A stretch of DNA of 64,000 nucleotides from Irpex lacteus (GCA_001986395.2 MQVO02000003.1:310001-374000), one strand, 5' to 3'. Shown: positions 34,030-46,460, counted from the stretch's first letter. Notes: generated from the sequence alone by a model not told the origin. A program made the numbers and translations.

Positions 34030-35791
34030 ATGTCTCTTGAAACTACGGGTGCAGAGGCAAATGGTGCTCGACCATCGTTAGACAGCGACAGGCTGTCTAC
34101 AACATCTCCGACGAAGGGAACGAATGGCACGAATCACGACCACGACGAGGACCTGTCGGAAATGGAACCCGTGGAGAGACTTCAGGTAGAGCTAGCGAGG
34201 GTGAAAGAGGAAAAGGAGACTCTTGCCACACAGTATAATAACTTACTGGCCAAGCTTACTACGATGCGTACTACTCTTGGTAATAAATTGAAGCAGGACG
34301 CCGTACGTCTCCCTGTCGTTTGGTGCTTGAAGACCATTGCATGACTTTCGGTACGACATAGGAAGAACTCGACCGTCAAGAGCAAGTCGTACAGCAGCTG
34401 ACAGCTCAGAATGAGGATCTGGTGGCGACTGTGGAAACATTGAAGTCTGAACTCATTGCCTCTAATGCGGAATCTGAACGTGCTTCCCTAGAGCTGGAAG
34501 CGATGCGCAGCAAGGCTTTCCAGGAGAATGCACAGGAGGTATTTATACGAGAACGTGAGCTGAGGGAGATGCAGACAGAACTGGAGCATGTACGAATAGA
34601 AAGGGACGAGTGGGAGCAGAAAGCACTACAGGAGCACATTATTGCGGACGAGGCTAGGACGGCATTGGAGGCGACCAGACGAGACCTTGAGATTGAGCGA
34701 GAGGCAAGAGAACGTGAGGCATCAGCGCTGCTCACCGAAAGGGAGAAGGCCGAGAATCTGCAGTCTGTTCTTGAGGACTTTCAAGCAGGTACGCTTACGA
34801 ACTCATTCATGTTATAATTCGCTCATTATGCTGTAGACAAGGATAACGAGGTTCGCCAGGCTGTCAAGGACTACGAGTCACGGTTTGACCAAATTACCCA
34901 ATCCCTTGCTGAGTATAAGCATCGCGCTCTGACAGCTGAGGTGTGGCGAGTTTGCGAAACATAAGAACCGCTGGCTCACCCTCGTCCTACTCTTATAGAT
35001 GCAACTGGAAGAGACATCGACGAATTCGAGCAAAACACAGCTTCTGGAGAAAGAGATCAAAGAAAAGAATCTCCTTATTGGCAAACTACGACACGAAGGT
35101 AGGTCCGTTAATGCTGCCAGCCCGATTTAGCTCACGCTACCTACAGCTGTAATCATGAATGAGCACCTCATGGAGGCATTGCGTCGACTGCGGCGGTCCT
35201 CGACGGACACGAATGTGGATCGGCGGCTGGTAACAAATGTCTTGATTTCATTCTTGAACACACCCCGAGCCGATTCCAAACGCTTCGAGATGCTCTCACT
35301 TCTCGCTTCCATCCTACAATGGAATGACGATGAACGCGAGAAGGCTGGCCTGCAGCGTAAGGGAGGCTCATCCATCGCATCCTCACTATGGAACAGAGCA
35401 TCTGGGAAGGGCAAGTCTTCCGAGCTAGAGAAGACAGATGAGACGGAGGTTAGTAGATGCAATGCTATTCTTGATTCTATGGAAATGACGAACGCTATCT
35501 TAGTCCTTCTCGAAGCTCTGGGTAGAGTTTCTTCTGACGGAAGCCGCCTCGGGAGACTCTTCGACACCAAGCTCGCCCCATTCACCCCCAAGTCGCTCCA
35601 ACAACTCCCTGCCCGGTACACCGACGCATGCAGGATCCCCTGTCTATCTGTCACCAGGCTCGCAGAAAGGCGGGAAGCGTCTGCCGTCTTTCACATCATC
35701 CGCCATGGCCAGTTCTCCAAACCTCAATCTAGTATTGAATTCTCCACCTGGGAAGGGAAAGGGGAAGGCGAGGGAGCTTTCGGACTCATGA
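34030..35791 (+). CDS. RUD3: golgin RUD3 / GMAP-210-like, GRAB domain
   Basis: Six exons: 34030-34302, 34362-34788, 34837-34940, 34999-35098, 35147-35448 and 35504-35791; 497 residues. An acidic, Ser-rich N-terminus leads into a long coiled coil (about 55-300, e.g. VERLQVELARVKEEKETLAT) and then the GRAB domain at about 306-367 (NEHLMEALRRLRR, VDRRLVTNVLISFLNTPRA, FEMLSLLASILQWNDDEREK). The C-terminal tail is disordered and Ser/Pro-rich. GRAB domains bind the GTP-bound Arf/Arl GTPase on cis-Golgi membranes, where the coiled coil tethers vesicles and supports Golgi structure. An in-frame ATG 99 bases upstream exists, but MSLETTG is the more natural start. Confidence 0.88.
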
Positions 35792-36007
35792 ATTGATAGT
35801 CATTGTATATATGGGACCATCGGACTTTCTTTCTCTTTACGTACGTAGTTCGTTGTCATGATCATCTAATCGCATACAGATTCTTGTCCTCAACAACCAA
35901 AAGGTTGCATGTTCCATCGTGCTTTTGCATCAACCGCAAGAGGCCAGTATGACAGAATGGCACCTGTTGTTATTGCCTTTGGACTGGTCATGATCTCGTG
36001 CAAAGTG

Positions 36008-36391
36008 CTACGACTTTCCTCCAAATCCCCAGGAGCTAGTAGGAACGATGTGTTCAACGTAAGTATGTGCACTTTCATGTTCAGAGTACTACTCACTCCA
36101 GCAAATGCTGCACGATATCGTCTATAAAAGGTGCTTGAGCTCCCAATGTCCCTTTGAGAATGGTCTCGCGTCTTCCAACAAACGATGTCAGTATTACGAA
36201 GACAGAGAATGACGCGTTGTGCATACTCACTTTCCTGAAGATAAGTTAGTAGGTATTCTTTCTACCGAGAGGGACGGTCTTTGGACTACAATGGTTTGCT
36301 CGTCACGGCAAGTTCGAGTTGTACTAGTAGGAGCAGCTGAGACGTGGCAAACGACGGTGCAAAGCGCAATGAAGAGGAGGGTTAGACGCAT
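36008..36391 (-). CDS. small secreted protein with a dibasic processing site
   Basis: Three exons: 36231-36391, 36097-36171 and 36008-36035; 87 residues. It starts MRLTLLFIALCTVVCHVSAA, a clear signal peptide, behind a good initiation context (GCCACCATGCG) and a TATATAAAA element about 130 bases upstream (near 36525). The mature part has a single cysteine and contains SGKRETILKG, a KR pair of the kind cut by Kex2. Cleavage would release a roughly 33-residue peptide (ETILKGTLGAQAPFIDD... ending FGGKS). The third exon is short and inferred from phase, so the exact C-terminus is uncertain. No known family. The LGAQAPFIDD motif faintly recalls the GAGAP array at 57-61 kb. Confidence 0.6.
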
Positions 36392-36825
36392 GGTGGCTCT
36401 CTTATCTTGAAGATGGAACGGTGGCCCTAGTAGCGTGAGTGGGCGATGGAACAGGGAGTTAGGTATGTATGGTGGAAAGGAGAGTCCTGCTCTGGCCTCA
36501 TATTGGCCTAGAGTTGGCCCTTTTTATATGTGTAATACTGTCGCCTGACAATATCAAGCATGCAATCGGCCGCGCAGTTGAGGTCCTAGGCAGTACTGAT
36601 GTACTATGTTGACTGAAGGACCATGTGGGCGTTTTGAGTTCGCAATATCATTCACATTCCCCAAACTTCCGCAGTGTTGGACAAGCGCATCTGCAGGGCC
36701 CAGATAGAAGACGGAGAGCCGGCATGAAACGTATGTATAACAACAGCTGTTGTTGTTGACCGCCCTGGCTGTTCCGCCGAGACATTGGGTACATTGATGA
36801 CGGAAATTGATATGGAACATCAAAG
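36392..36825. other. promoter of the small secreted protein and downstream flank
   Basis: 434 bases; the TATA-like element near 36521-36530 (minus-strand reading) is the only feature seen. Confidence 0.5.
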
Positions 36826-38331
36826 TCAACTCTCAACATTGTTTGCATCGGTTTCATGGATGTACCCTAAGTACGCCTCTGTAATGGCCAGTGCGCAGTC
36901 TTGACAATCTTTGAAGGCAACCGAATCAATCACTGTCGGAGGGTGGTGCCCGGAGACGTTGGCCATTGATTCGATTATCGGCTCCCAGCTCTGACATTCT
37001 TGTTAGCCTATGTGTATGAGGTATTAACCAATTAGATGTCTCACTCTTTCAGAAAATAAATATGTCGGTCCGAAACAATGAAGAACCTTTTCCAGATTCT
37101 GAAGAGTAGCGCTAAGTTGGGTTGCAATATTCTGTCGAACGCAGGATCAATTATTTATCTCCCCGGAAGTTGGATGGGAGAAAAACGCATGATCACTGAC
37201 CGTGTACTCTTCTTGATAATCCTCGTTCATTGTCGGTGAGCGATCCTGATCAACAGATGTTTCGGCGGGCTTCTCTTTCTCTAGAGATTCGTCAAGCCCT
37301 CGAAAATGACCCATGGCCCGTGCGATAGCGGGTAGCGTCGCGTCTAATACCATGACTGGCATAAAGCAGCCCAGTAATTTCGTGAGTAGTCCTAACGGAA
37401 GGTCGAGGTAGCAAACCACGTACAGCTGGTCACTTCCCAATGGCGGAATTTCACTCGCTTTGAGACTATCGCTCGTAATGGATAATTCCCGTCAAAAGTT
37501 ATGCCAGGTGACTCATGAGTTTGTCTGATGAGATGACTAAACTTTCGATGAGAGGATTCCCCAAGACTGTTGGCTGCTTTAACAGCTCGTCTGGTAGACT
37601 CTAACCGGTACTTCGTGGCTGCGAGCCAAACGTATGCTCGCAGAAACGGAGATGGGGCAATTTGTTCTAGTCGAGCCGTTCTTGAATGTTCTTCGCTAAC
37701 GTTGCTGTGTTCCGTTTGTCCATTCCAGGCATCCAGGCCAGGTTGGGCTGACTCGGAGATTATATAGCTGTTGCAGAAATGCCGTACGGCCTGGATTCGT
37801 GCCCAAGGATCGACATCGATAGTATTGAAGCTTGTGGATAGATATCAATTGTACCAGAATAAAGTGATAGCCATGCAGCACTCACTTTATGCCATTCCAG
37901 TTCACCACTATCCCGAGTGCTTCAGATAGCACACAAAGAGTGGGTGCTCGTGTTTGAGTGCCCGCTTGCAGCAATGAGAGAACAGGGTCAGATGGTTCGG
38001 ATGAAGGTGTGCTCGCTACGCCAAACTCATCGGAGTCGGTCCTAGAAGAGTCGTTAGAGAAAGTGGAGCGGGGTGCAGTTCCTAGCTGGCCGTTGACGTA
38101 GTCTAATGGTAGATCCTCGGCAAGGATCGAATCCAGGTAGTAAGCAACCACCCATGATACAATGGAATGCAGAATCTCCGGTGGAACACGGGGGTTTGAG
38201 TTTTCGAGATTCGTGGTGTCTTTATTCATATGGTGGATAATCGAGAGACTTAAAAGACAGCTACGGAGCAGCTGTCTGAGGTGACTGCTAGATGTAAGTC
38301 CACGCGAGTTGCCTTTTCTGGCAGGTTTCAT
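36826..38331 (-). CDS. orphan protein with an F-box-like N-terminus (divergent pair, left member)
   Basis: Five exons: 37886-38331, 37513-37830, 37201-37465, 37045-37131 and 36826-36990; 426 residues. The N-terminus contains RVPPEILHSIVSWVVAYYLD, which looks like the first helix of an F-box but lacks the rest of the fold. Later parts are helical (YVVCYLDLPLGLLTKLLG; NIATQLSATLQNLEKVLHCF). It ends with a Cys-rich DCQDCALA segment. The junction between exons 2 and 3 is inferred only from phase and could be elsewhere. An ATG at 38229 is an alternative start. It shares P-x-EILH-x-I and A-x-YL-D/N-S with the gene across the 378 bp divergent promoter, so the two are probably old duplicates. Function unknown. 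Confidence 0.65.
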
Positions 38332-38709
38332 ATGTGATGCCTGCCCTAAAGTCAGCGGCCGAGGCAACTTTCAAGTTGAGAAGTGTCACAGACACATCCT
38401 GTACACGCTTACCTTACTATCACGGCCTTGAAGCTTCCTCCCGAGATACAAATTGTTGTGCAGGTATTCGTCAAATACAGTAGCCGGTCCAAGGCGTGAT
38501 TGGCACTAGTGTTCTTCGATCGCAGGAGCCTGTCAGCCTCAGCTACCTGCCACTTCTACCACTTCCACCAAGACCGCTGTTCAAACGTTCATCGACAAAC
38601 TCAAAATCCCGCGGCCGTGCAGAACCCTGGGCCTGAAGCCTGAATCTCGGAGCTTGAAACTTGAAGACCGGGGGGCTTTGTCTAAATTCATGCATAGCTG
38701 ATTGTGGCC
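38332..38709. promoter_or_regulatory. shared promoter region of the divergent orphan pair
   Basis: 378 bases between two start codons pointing away from each other. No clear TATA box or repeat was seen. Confidence 0.5.
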
Positions 38710-40081
38710 ATGGAACTTCCTCTCGAAATTTTGCACGAGATTATTGCTCGCGCGTTTGCGGACTATCTGAACAGCTACATTGCACGGCCAGACTGGCCAC
38801 CATACGCCTTGGAGTCTGGGGACCGCGACGAGGTTCACGCTATCATCTTTCTCTCCTGGACAGGTGGCCGAGTCCAAGCGGTAACTCGAAAACTGCTTCA
38901 CGATGCTTTGGGCATCGATGAGGACATCATCACGGGGTAAGCCCTCCGGCTCGAAACAGAGTAGCTGACTCACTCACATCATTTGCGTCACTCAGTGAAC
39001 TACAATATGCTCTACGGGAAGAAATGGAGATCCTACGCTGCTGTCACCAGAGCATCCTCGTTATCACGACTTTGAAAAAACCCCATCGCCAGGGTACCGC
39101 GCGGTTCAATCCCCCGGTTTTCAAACTACTAGTAGAATGCCGCCAAACGCCCTTCAGCGAAGCTTACAAGAAATTCTTTGAGACAGAACACATGTTCTGT
39201 GAGTGAGCTGCAAGCAATGATATATCATATTGTGAAGCTGGACTCTGGTGACGTCGATACTCGGACACTGAGCTTTATAAAACTATACCTGTCACTTATC
39301 TCGCGGGCCCGCGGATATCTTAACGATATCAGTCCGGTAGTAGACTCGCTCGAGCAGGCGGTGGCACGCATCGCAAGCGATGGTCTGAAGACTTACATAA
39401 GCCCAAGATCGAGGAAGCAAGGTCGGCAGTTGCAGGCGGTGAGCGTAAACCTGAGCACTCCCCCATGGCACGAAGTCGCTACTCACGTCGGTACATTTGC
39501 AGCTGAAAAACTGTTCGCGGGATGGCAAGAGTGCAATTTTCGTGTCGTCCAGATGTTTTCTTATTAATCCAAACTACGAGGTAGATCTTTCAAACCATGG
39601 CACCTCGAGTCACGCATCTGAACTCCGTTTGTCATGCCGCAAGACTATTCTAAACGCTTTCGATAATGTTGCAACGACGCTTGTCGAGAACGAAGAACCA
39701 GAATCCACGCCTGCTCTCATGGTGCACCTTCGTCTCGTGTGTATAGTCAAATTCATTCTGTCGGGTGTCATAGTGACTAGCTCTTGCAGATTGGACAGAT
39801 TTCGATCAACATGTGGGCTTTATTCAGAGGCCCTTCCAAACACAAACTGCCTCCTTCAGATCAGGCTAGCGAAATCAGAAGGAAACTCCTCCTTGCAGAC
39901 AGGTTTTGGAAGCCTATAATTGAAGAAATGGGGGCCAGGCTCACTTGATGATAGTAGCGAAGATGATGGCGATGACGATGGCGACGGAGACGAAGATGGC
40001 GACGAACACGGAAATGAAGATGAAGACGAAGACGAAGATAATGAGAAGGACATGATTGCCAATGACCATGATGGAGACTAG
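38710..40081 (+). pseudogene. orphan gene, right member of the divergent pair, two apparent frameshifts
   Basis: Readable exons: 38710-38936, 38996-39438 (broken), 39503-39736 and 39790-39948 (or to 40081). The N-terminus, MELPLEILHEIIARAFADYL, matches its divergent neighbour. In exon 2 the frame stops at TGA 39204-39206 inside a tandem TGAGTGAG. Removing one four-base unit lets EHMFCE join LQAMIYHIVKLDSGD and continue for 75 codons. Near the end a run of five G (39930-39934) leads to a stop at 39946. With four G the frame runs on into an acidic tail (DDSSEDDGDDDGDGDEDGDE) ending at TAG 40079-40081. This is either a young pseudogene or sequence error. No known function. Confidence 0.6.
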
Positions 40082-40527
40082 GCTGACTTAGGTTAGAAAG
40101 AGAGAGAGAAACTAGCAGATAAGACCTTTGACTGAGTTTTTATAAGTTTTGCAACTACTGCCGATAGAATATGATCAATATTGTTCGACGACCGCGATAT
40201 TTTTCAGATAGTTTTAATCGCGCAATGATATACCAATTCTCAAAGATCACAGCGAGGTGGCTGTCTTGAAGCTCTCTGAAGTGGGGTAGGAACTGAATAT
40301 ACGAACACAGCACACAGGTCTCAAGGCGTCACGTATACGCTGTAGAAGCCACTGAACGAAGTCGTCTTGGCTTTGCTGCCGTCCTCAACAAGGTGTTCGC
40401 TCACTATTTTTGGACCTATGTAGATTGATGTTTTGTCATGTGATGCGCAACACGGAACATTTCGATTTGGACCTCGATAAAGTAATTTTCCTCAGTCACG
40501 ATTCAACGAACTGAATTTAAGTACTGC
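40082..40527. other. intergenic between convergent orphan and AA9 genes
   Basis: 446 bases of 3' flanking sequence; no feature recognised. Confidence 0.5.
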
Positions 40528-42133
40528 TTAGTAGCACTGAGAGTAGTAATCTGAGGTTCGAGAATGATCAGCTTGTATGTTCGAACCCTGTCAACACGTG
40601 GAAGCAGACATACCGTTGAGAGCGTGGCAAGTGTACGGCGCGACACATGCCGTCGCACCGGTCCAGCCTTGGCCACCGCATTGGCCGAACTGAGCAACGG
40701 TACCAGCAGCGGGTGAAGAAGGCGTCGAAGCTGGTGCAGAGCTGGTCGGTCCTGCAGGGCTCTGTGGAAAATGAACATGAGCTAATCAGCAGTGGTCTTG
40801 ATCGACCTTGATAGGACGTACAGCAGGAGCACTAGTGCTAGGCTAGAGAAACGGGTCAGAAGATGTAGAGCCGAGATAGGTACTTCTCAGCTTACCTGAG
40901 CAGGGGCGGCAGGGGCATTTGGTGGGGCTGTGGTCGGGATGGTCTTGGGCTGGCTGGCAGTGTTCCAGGTCGCAGTGGTGGGCCAAGCAGTGGTGGCGAC
41001 TGCTGGCGATGGAGACGCGAATGGCGAGGGTCCAGGGACTGGAAAAGGTGAGTTAAGGCACAGTACCTCGTCTCAAAAACCACGTACTTTGGTAAGTGTT
41101 GAGTTGCGAGTAAATGTTGATGAGGATGCCCTAATATGACAAGTCAGATGCTTCATTAGTCTGAGTGTTCTGATCAACTTACAGGGTCAGTTGCGCTGTA
41201 GGCACCGGGGAACTTAACACCTGCCGGAGTAACGCTGCCGGAACCTCTGACTTGAAGTTGGAAGCACGACATGTAGAACCTGAGATAGGAGCGTTAATGG
41301 GCATAGGCTCACGCATCTGAGCGATAATACGTACTGCGCACCGCCAACTGAGCTGGCGACGTGAAGAGCTGTATATCACGAGTCAGAACACAGATATTCT
41401 GTTTTATAATGGGTGGACTTACCAATAACCTCGGCACGGAGGAGGTAGTTACCAGGGGCAAGGCCGGTGGGGACTGTGAACGTGAAGTGTCCGCAGTTGT
41501 CGTTCAGGACTTCTGTGGCCCAGAAGTCGGGGTTGTTGGATGGCATGCCCATCTCGTCGACCTTGAACCAACTAGCCTCGTAGCCGGCAGCACTGGCAGC
41601 ATCGTCGACCTTGGCCATGTAGATGTTGATGGGGCCGTAGTGATCTCCCTAAAGCACGCTTACATGAGATATGGAAGTGATAGAATCGAACTGCACCTAC
41701 ACCAATAGCCTCGTTGGCGCACGAACGGTCACCTGGCTGTTGGTGCATCTCGACGGTCAGGGTATCACCAGCTAGATAGGCAGGTCAGAAGAGCTTGGTC
41801 AATTTATCCGAGGAAACTTACGATTGATAGCGCAAAGACCAGATGCAGCATGAGCGTTAGCATTGCAAGCGATGTCCTGGAGGAAGGAAAATAGTGAGAA
41901 TAGGAGAGGATTAGACTAGGTAGGAGCTTACGTTGCTCGTCACACTGGTAACGGGCGAGTTCGATTGGGGCAGACGAACACACCACGATCCTGATTAGAT
42001 TTTGAGTGTATGATCCACATACATCATTCTTGAGCTCACCTTGGTCGACACCATTGACCCACAAGGCCTGGAAAGTGGCGTGAGCTGAGGCGGAGGCAAC
42101 CAGGGAGGCGGCGAAGGCCAATGAGAAGAACAT
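40528..42133 (-). CDS. AA9 lytic polysaccharide monooxygenase with C-terminal CBM1
   Basis: Twelve exons: 42040-42133, 41932-41990, 41822-41876, 41701-41771, 41423-41648, 41335-41368, 41183-41279, 41088-41130, 40896-41038, 40822-40842, 40614-40761 and 40528-40550; 337 residues. After the signal peptide [17 protein letters not shown] the mature chain begins with histidine 18 (HATFQALW), the essential histidine-brace ligand. The second histidine is in [10 protein letters not shown] and the axial tyrosine in GGAQFYMSCFQ. A Ser/Thr/Pro/Ala linker leads to a CBM1 ([15 protein letters not shown] and YYSQCY, four Cys). The secreted copper enzyme oxidatively cleaves crystalline cellulose, with the CBM1 anchoring it. 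A TATA element (minus-strand ACTATAAAG) lies near 42198-42206, about 65 bases before the start. Confidence 0.94.
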
Positions 42134-42909
42134 CTTGAGAGTGACAGAGGAGTTGTCAGACCTGGGGAGAAGCAACGACCAGTCCGTTCACCACGAGCTT
42201 TATAGTCGGGCGACATTGCCACGAAAATAGACACTGCCCATGCAATCTTGAGCAGTGCCGAGTGCCGTGGCGAGGGCGCCGACCGAGAGAATATAGTGTA
42301 GCAGGAGGTACCGGATGAATGACCGTGCTTCTTCCATCGTTGGTCCCTGTGGACGGATAAATATGTGGGGTAAGTGAATTGACCGAGTCGCTCATGGGGT
42401 ACGAATAGTGAGAGAGTAAGGTTGTCTGACAGTATGGTCATAAGATCATGTACCCTTTCGCTCACCTTCGACGAAGGGTGATCATGCCCGGTACAAATAG
42501 ATGAAGGAAACGTCGGGACAGGCGATACCGTACATTGACCGAGTAAGAACCGCTGTATGACAAACAAAAATGCCTCGACGTCAGTAATCAGCTTCGCTGA
42601 ATAGTCATTGGGTGATTCGGATTACCGGACACGTTGGGTATATGCGCCCCGTAGCATAGCTTTGGATCATCGCAATATTCTAGGAACGAGTCCATTAGAT
42701 TTCGTGGGAACATAAAAATAGAACAAGAAAGCTCAATGTATACATGGAGCATAGACGAAACACGGTGAACGACAATCGAAGGATAGCCGGTCTGACGCAA
42801 CGGAAAAATTTGCTGTATAAAAGGAAAGAAGACTGAGTAAAGCGAATACGAGATCGTAGCACTTCGAAAACAATGATACACTTGCCCAGCAGAGCAGAGG
42901 GTGATGAAC
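42134..42909. promoter_or_regulatory. AA9 promoter region
   Basis: 776 bases upstream of the AA9 gene and downstream of the SRRM1-like gene. The TATA element at about 42198-42206 is the only clear element; no unambiguous carbon-catabolite or cellulase activator site was identified by eye. Confidence 0.55.
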
Positions 42910-44575
42910 TCAAGAGCTACCGGAGGTCGGTACAGCGCTGGTCTTCCTCGTCCTCACGACTTTATTCCGCAGAGCTTTCTCCTTGAGCTCGCTTTCGCGC
43001 CGTTCTAAAGGACTGGGCAGGTGCTATACAGATGGCCATCAGCCGACTGTTTATCATGCGTGTCAGCAGGGCGGCAGTCGTACCTCGTCTTGAGCTTCTT
43101 CTTCTGTTTGAGTCCTTTGCCTGCCTGCCTCAGCCTGACCACGGATCTTTAGTTCGGGCCCTTTTCCCTTGTCGCGAGTGTCATTGTCGGTGTCCATTCG
43201 GACGTCCTCATCTCTGTCACGCTTCGAACTTGATCCTTCGGCGGGTGCATCACGTGTAGGCGCATCGCTCAGTGTCCTACTCCTGTTGCTGCTGCGACTC
43301 GTGCTTCTGCCACCACGGCGTCTGTCATAGTCTCGTCTGGTTGGTGGTGTCCGGCTACGGCTGCGGCTGTAACTAATCCGTCGACGCCTTCGAGGCGGGG
43401 ATCTGCTCCTAGTTGGACTCCTTCGGCGCCCATAGCCGCGATATGGAGGAGAGCGCGAGCGGGACGGACTTGGTGAATATCTTCTTCTGCGCGCGGGAGA
43501 ACCTCGGGAGTCTCTGCGACGGGATGAATACGATGGCGAGCGCGCACGCCTGCGTGGAGGAGACCGAGAGGCGGGGGACCGCTCACGTCGCCTTGGAGGT
43601 GTTCTTGAGAGCGACCGATCACGGCGCGGGAGAGAGCGGGAGCGACGACGAGGTGGGGGAGAACGTGATACAGAACTTCGGAGAGAGCGGGACGGAGAAC
43701 GGCGACGAGGTGGAGGGGAGCGAGAGATAGACCGGGGCCGGGAAGGTCGCTGGGTCTACAAGTGTCATTAAGGAATCCAGTAATATGGTGAAAGGATGCT
43801 CACCCCTCCACCACGCGAGCCCCAGCCACCGTCCCGTGGCCTTCCAGACTCGATAGGACCTCCACCTCTTCCGCGGCCACGGCCCCTTCCTCCACTGCCA
43901 CGACCGCGACCACTATTACGTGCATCCCGCTCGCTGGCACGGATTTCGTCAAGACGGGCGCGTCGGTCTCGCTCTTCAATAGCACGCGTGTCACCGGCTT
44001 TGGCGTTGCGCATTTCTTGCTTCTTGGCTTCAACCATTGACTGAGGAACACCTGCTGCACTCTCTTGTGCTTCAATGAGGAGTTTCCATAGGGCTGTCAT
44101 GAATACTGGTGTATCTTTCGTCAGGAAGCCAGTGAGGTTAATTTGCATTTTCCTAGGATCTGGAGTCTATAGACGTTGTTTGAGACCACGCTACACCACA
44201 TCGAATGGAACAACATACTGGGTCAGAATCGTTTTCCAGCATCCCCATGGCATACTCTACAAGCACCTCATCCTCCATTCCAATGAGTTCTCCGATCTTA
44301 TTAACGACCCAGGAACGTATGACACTCATGTTTACTTTGCGCATATCAACCTGTGAAAGACAATGCATCGGTGTAGATTACATTAATCCATAAATAGACC
44401 GACCTTTTTGTCGAATTCAGGCGGAAACTTCATTGACTTGAGGAGCTTGAGCTCCTTGTCTGAGAACCTACGATCCTGGTCGGCAGACGTGCCTTTGAAG
44501 AACCCTACGAGTTGAGGTTCAGCACCTGTTTTCGATAGTAGCTATGTAAAAGCTATACTTGCCTGCATCTGCCAT
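42910..44575 (-). CDS. SRRM1-like PWI-domain splicing coactivator with RS domain
   Basis: Six exons: 44563-44575, 44404-44504, 44219-44350, 43804-44166, 43084-43755 and 42910-43023; 464 residues. The N-terminal PWI domain (about residues 20-115) is clear: GFFKGTSADQDRRFSDKELK, MKFPPEFDKKVDMRKVN, VIRSWVVNKIGELIGMEDEV and INLTGFLTKDTPVFMTALW. It is followed by a charged helix, an RG-rich stretch (GRGRGSGGRGRGRGRGGG), a long RS domain with repeated RSxSRSPPPRRR units, and a Lys/Glu-rich end. SRRM1/SRm160 bridges SR proteins and snRNPs in the nucleus. Intron 1 has a GC donor (GCAG|GCAAGT) after a 13-nt first exon; using GT instead would break the frame. Confidence 0.92.
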
Positions 44576-45358
44576 GGTGATAAGACACTCTCTGAATTCA
44601 GAATGCTGGTAGACGAAAGGAACAGTGGCCAGCGCGGTATATTGGCGCTCGCGAGGCTCTGTACGCATCAAGGGCGTGGGAAATTCGCAATTTACACCCT
44701 CTCCTACGCGGTTTGTAGGTTGCAACCTTTCTAACTCGACGAACATCAACTATACATACTGGCCGACGGTCATTTTTCTGTCATGGATCTTCAAAGTTGT
44801 CTCGAATACACGAGAGTATCAGACCGTAGTTGCTTACAGCCCCACGCTTAGAATGCCTGATCACTTGAAAATACCTGGACCAACTCGAGCAAATTGTTGC
44901 GACCAACTATGTACGTGAAGGAACATTTCGGGGAGCTAGTTATATGTGGTTTAACATGTATCTTTCTCCCCATTCGGTTCTTCTACATACTCATGATGAC
45001 TATACGTAAGTCCTGTCTTCGCTCAAGTCTCTCTCAAACTGATTTACTGGGCAGCTGTCACGATCCAGAACCTCCGTGTTACCCACGCTGCCAGGATGAG
45101 ACAATGTATTGTCTACTTTGCATGCTGATATCATGGAACTCGGAGGAACAATCTTATCCTATCGACTGTTCCCGGCTCTCACTGGCATTATGGCTGTCCG
45201 CGTCTATGCACGTGTGATAAGTAAACCTGCATTCCACCTCGATCCCACCTCCTGGCAGGCTTCTCGACGTTCCCTGCTCATCTCGCTTCACATCTCGTAC
45301 CTCTAGCCTACTTATACTTCTCTACACTGCACGGCTGCCCTCTGTCCTTGCAGCCACC
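44576..45358. other. divergent intergenic region, SRRM1-like gene to SET gene 1
   Basis: 783 bases. Several short open frames occur but none has family resemblance or consistent splicing; presumed promoters of both genes. Confidence 0.5.
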
Positions 45359-46460
45359 ATGCAAGCTGGTGCGTTCATCTCCTTTCAGGGCTATGTCCCG
45401 CAGGCAGTGAAATTCGAGGCAAACATAGAAGAGCACGAAGAGACATTCTATGTCCAGCAAGTCCCAGACAAAGGGCAGGGAATCGTCGCCGTTCGCCCCA
45501 TCAGGCGCGGCGAGTACTTGTTCTCAGAAACACCGCTGTTCACCCTGCCGACCTCCCCCACCAACTCGATGGTCCTCGGTGCACTGGCCAAGTGTACTCG
45601 AGAGGAGCAGTGCCAGTTCTTCTCGCTGGCCAACTCCTACCGTACCAAGCTCCTCCCCGCGCTTGCCATCTTCGAGACGAACTTCCTTCTGCTTGGCCGT
45701 GGTTCCCTGCAACCTGATGCGAAGCAGCAAGATACCGCGGGCATCTTTCTTCTCGGATCACGCTTCAATTCATCATGTACTCCCAATGTCAGCAAGATCT
45801 GGGACGAGCTGCGGCAGGTGATGGTATTCCGCACACTACGAGACATAGCAGAGGGCGAAGAGCTCTGTTTCAACTACTGCGACGTACTGGCGACCAAGGA
45901 ACAGCGACAGAGGGAGCTGTCCGTCGACTTTGGGTTTGATTGCGTCTGTGACGCCTGCCGATTGGAAGGCGAGGCGGCTACCGAGAGTGATCGACGGCGG
46001 TCCTCGATTGCCCGGTTATTCGAAGAAGTCGGTCGTTGTGGGAAGGAGCCCACGTTGGGGATTCGAAAGGTCGAGTCGCGCCATATGTCTCATGCGTTAC
46101 GCCCACTAATAATCGACATTCTCTATAGATTCATCTGGCCTTGAGGATGCTGAAGGAAGAGTCGCTCGTGCATTATGAGGCTTCATTCTGTTACGATGCT
46201 TACCAGTTTTGCGTACAAGTGTGTGCTTCACTTCTTCTAAAAACTGTAATGTACTGATATTGTATCAGGTGTCCGACTTCTCCAATGCAAAGAAATGGAT
46301 TCGCCGTGCATGGGAAGTCTCGTGCGTTACATCCGGGCAGGATAGTCATGCTGCACGCATGTTCAAGATATACTATGCGAATCCGCGATCCCATCCCCTC
46401 GCTGGATTGCTGCCAAAGATGACTCTTACCGGCCCTGATCATGCACTTACTCCGAGTTAA
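45359..46460 (+). CDS. SMYD-type SET-domain protein (tandem copy 1)
   Basis: Three exons: 45359-46069, 46129-46218 and 46269-46460; 330 residues. The SET fold is split in the SMYD manner: the N-terminal strand YVQQVPDKGQGIVAVRPIRR with GEYLFSETPLF, a helical insert, then the core GSRFNSSCTPNVSKIWD and RDIAEGEELCFNYCD. The post-SET cysteines are in FDCVCDACRLEG. In canonical members the motif reads N-H-S-C, which contacts S-adenosylmethionine; here it is N-S-S-C. Methyltransferase activity is therefore uncertain. No MYND finger is present. The downstream gene is a tandem duplicate with the same substitution. Substrate unknown. Confidence 0.87.

Noticed and set aside
43413..43730. Plus-strand open frame of 105 codons
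   Set aside because: It is the reverse of the RS-domain exon of the SRRM1-like gene; the repetitive Arg/Ser codons create it.
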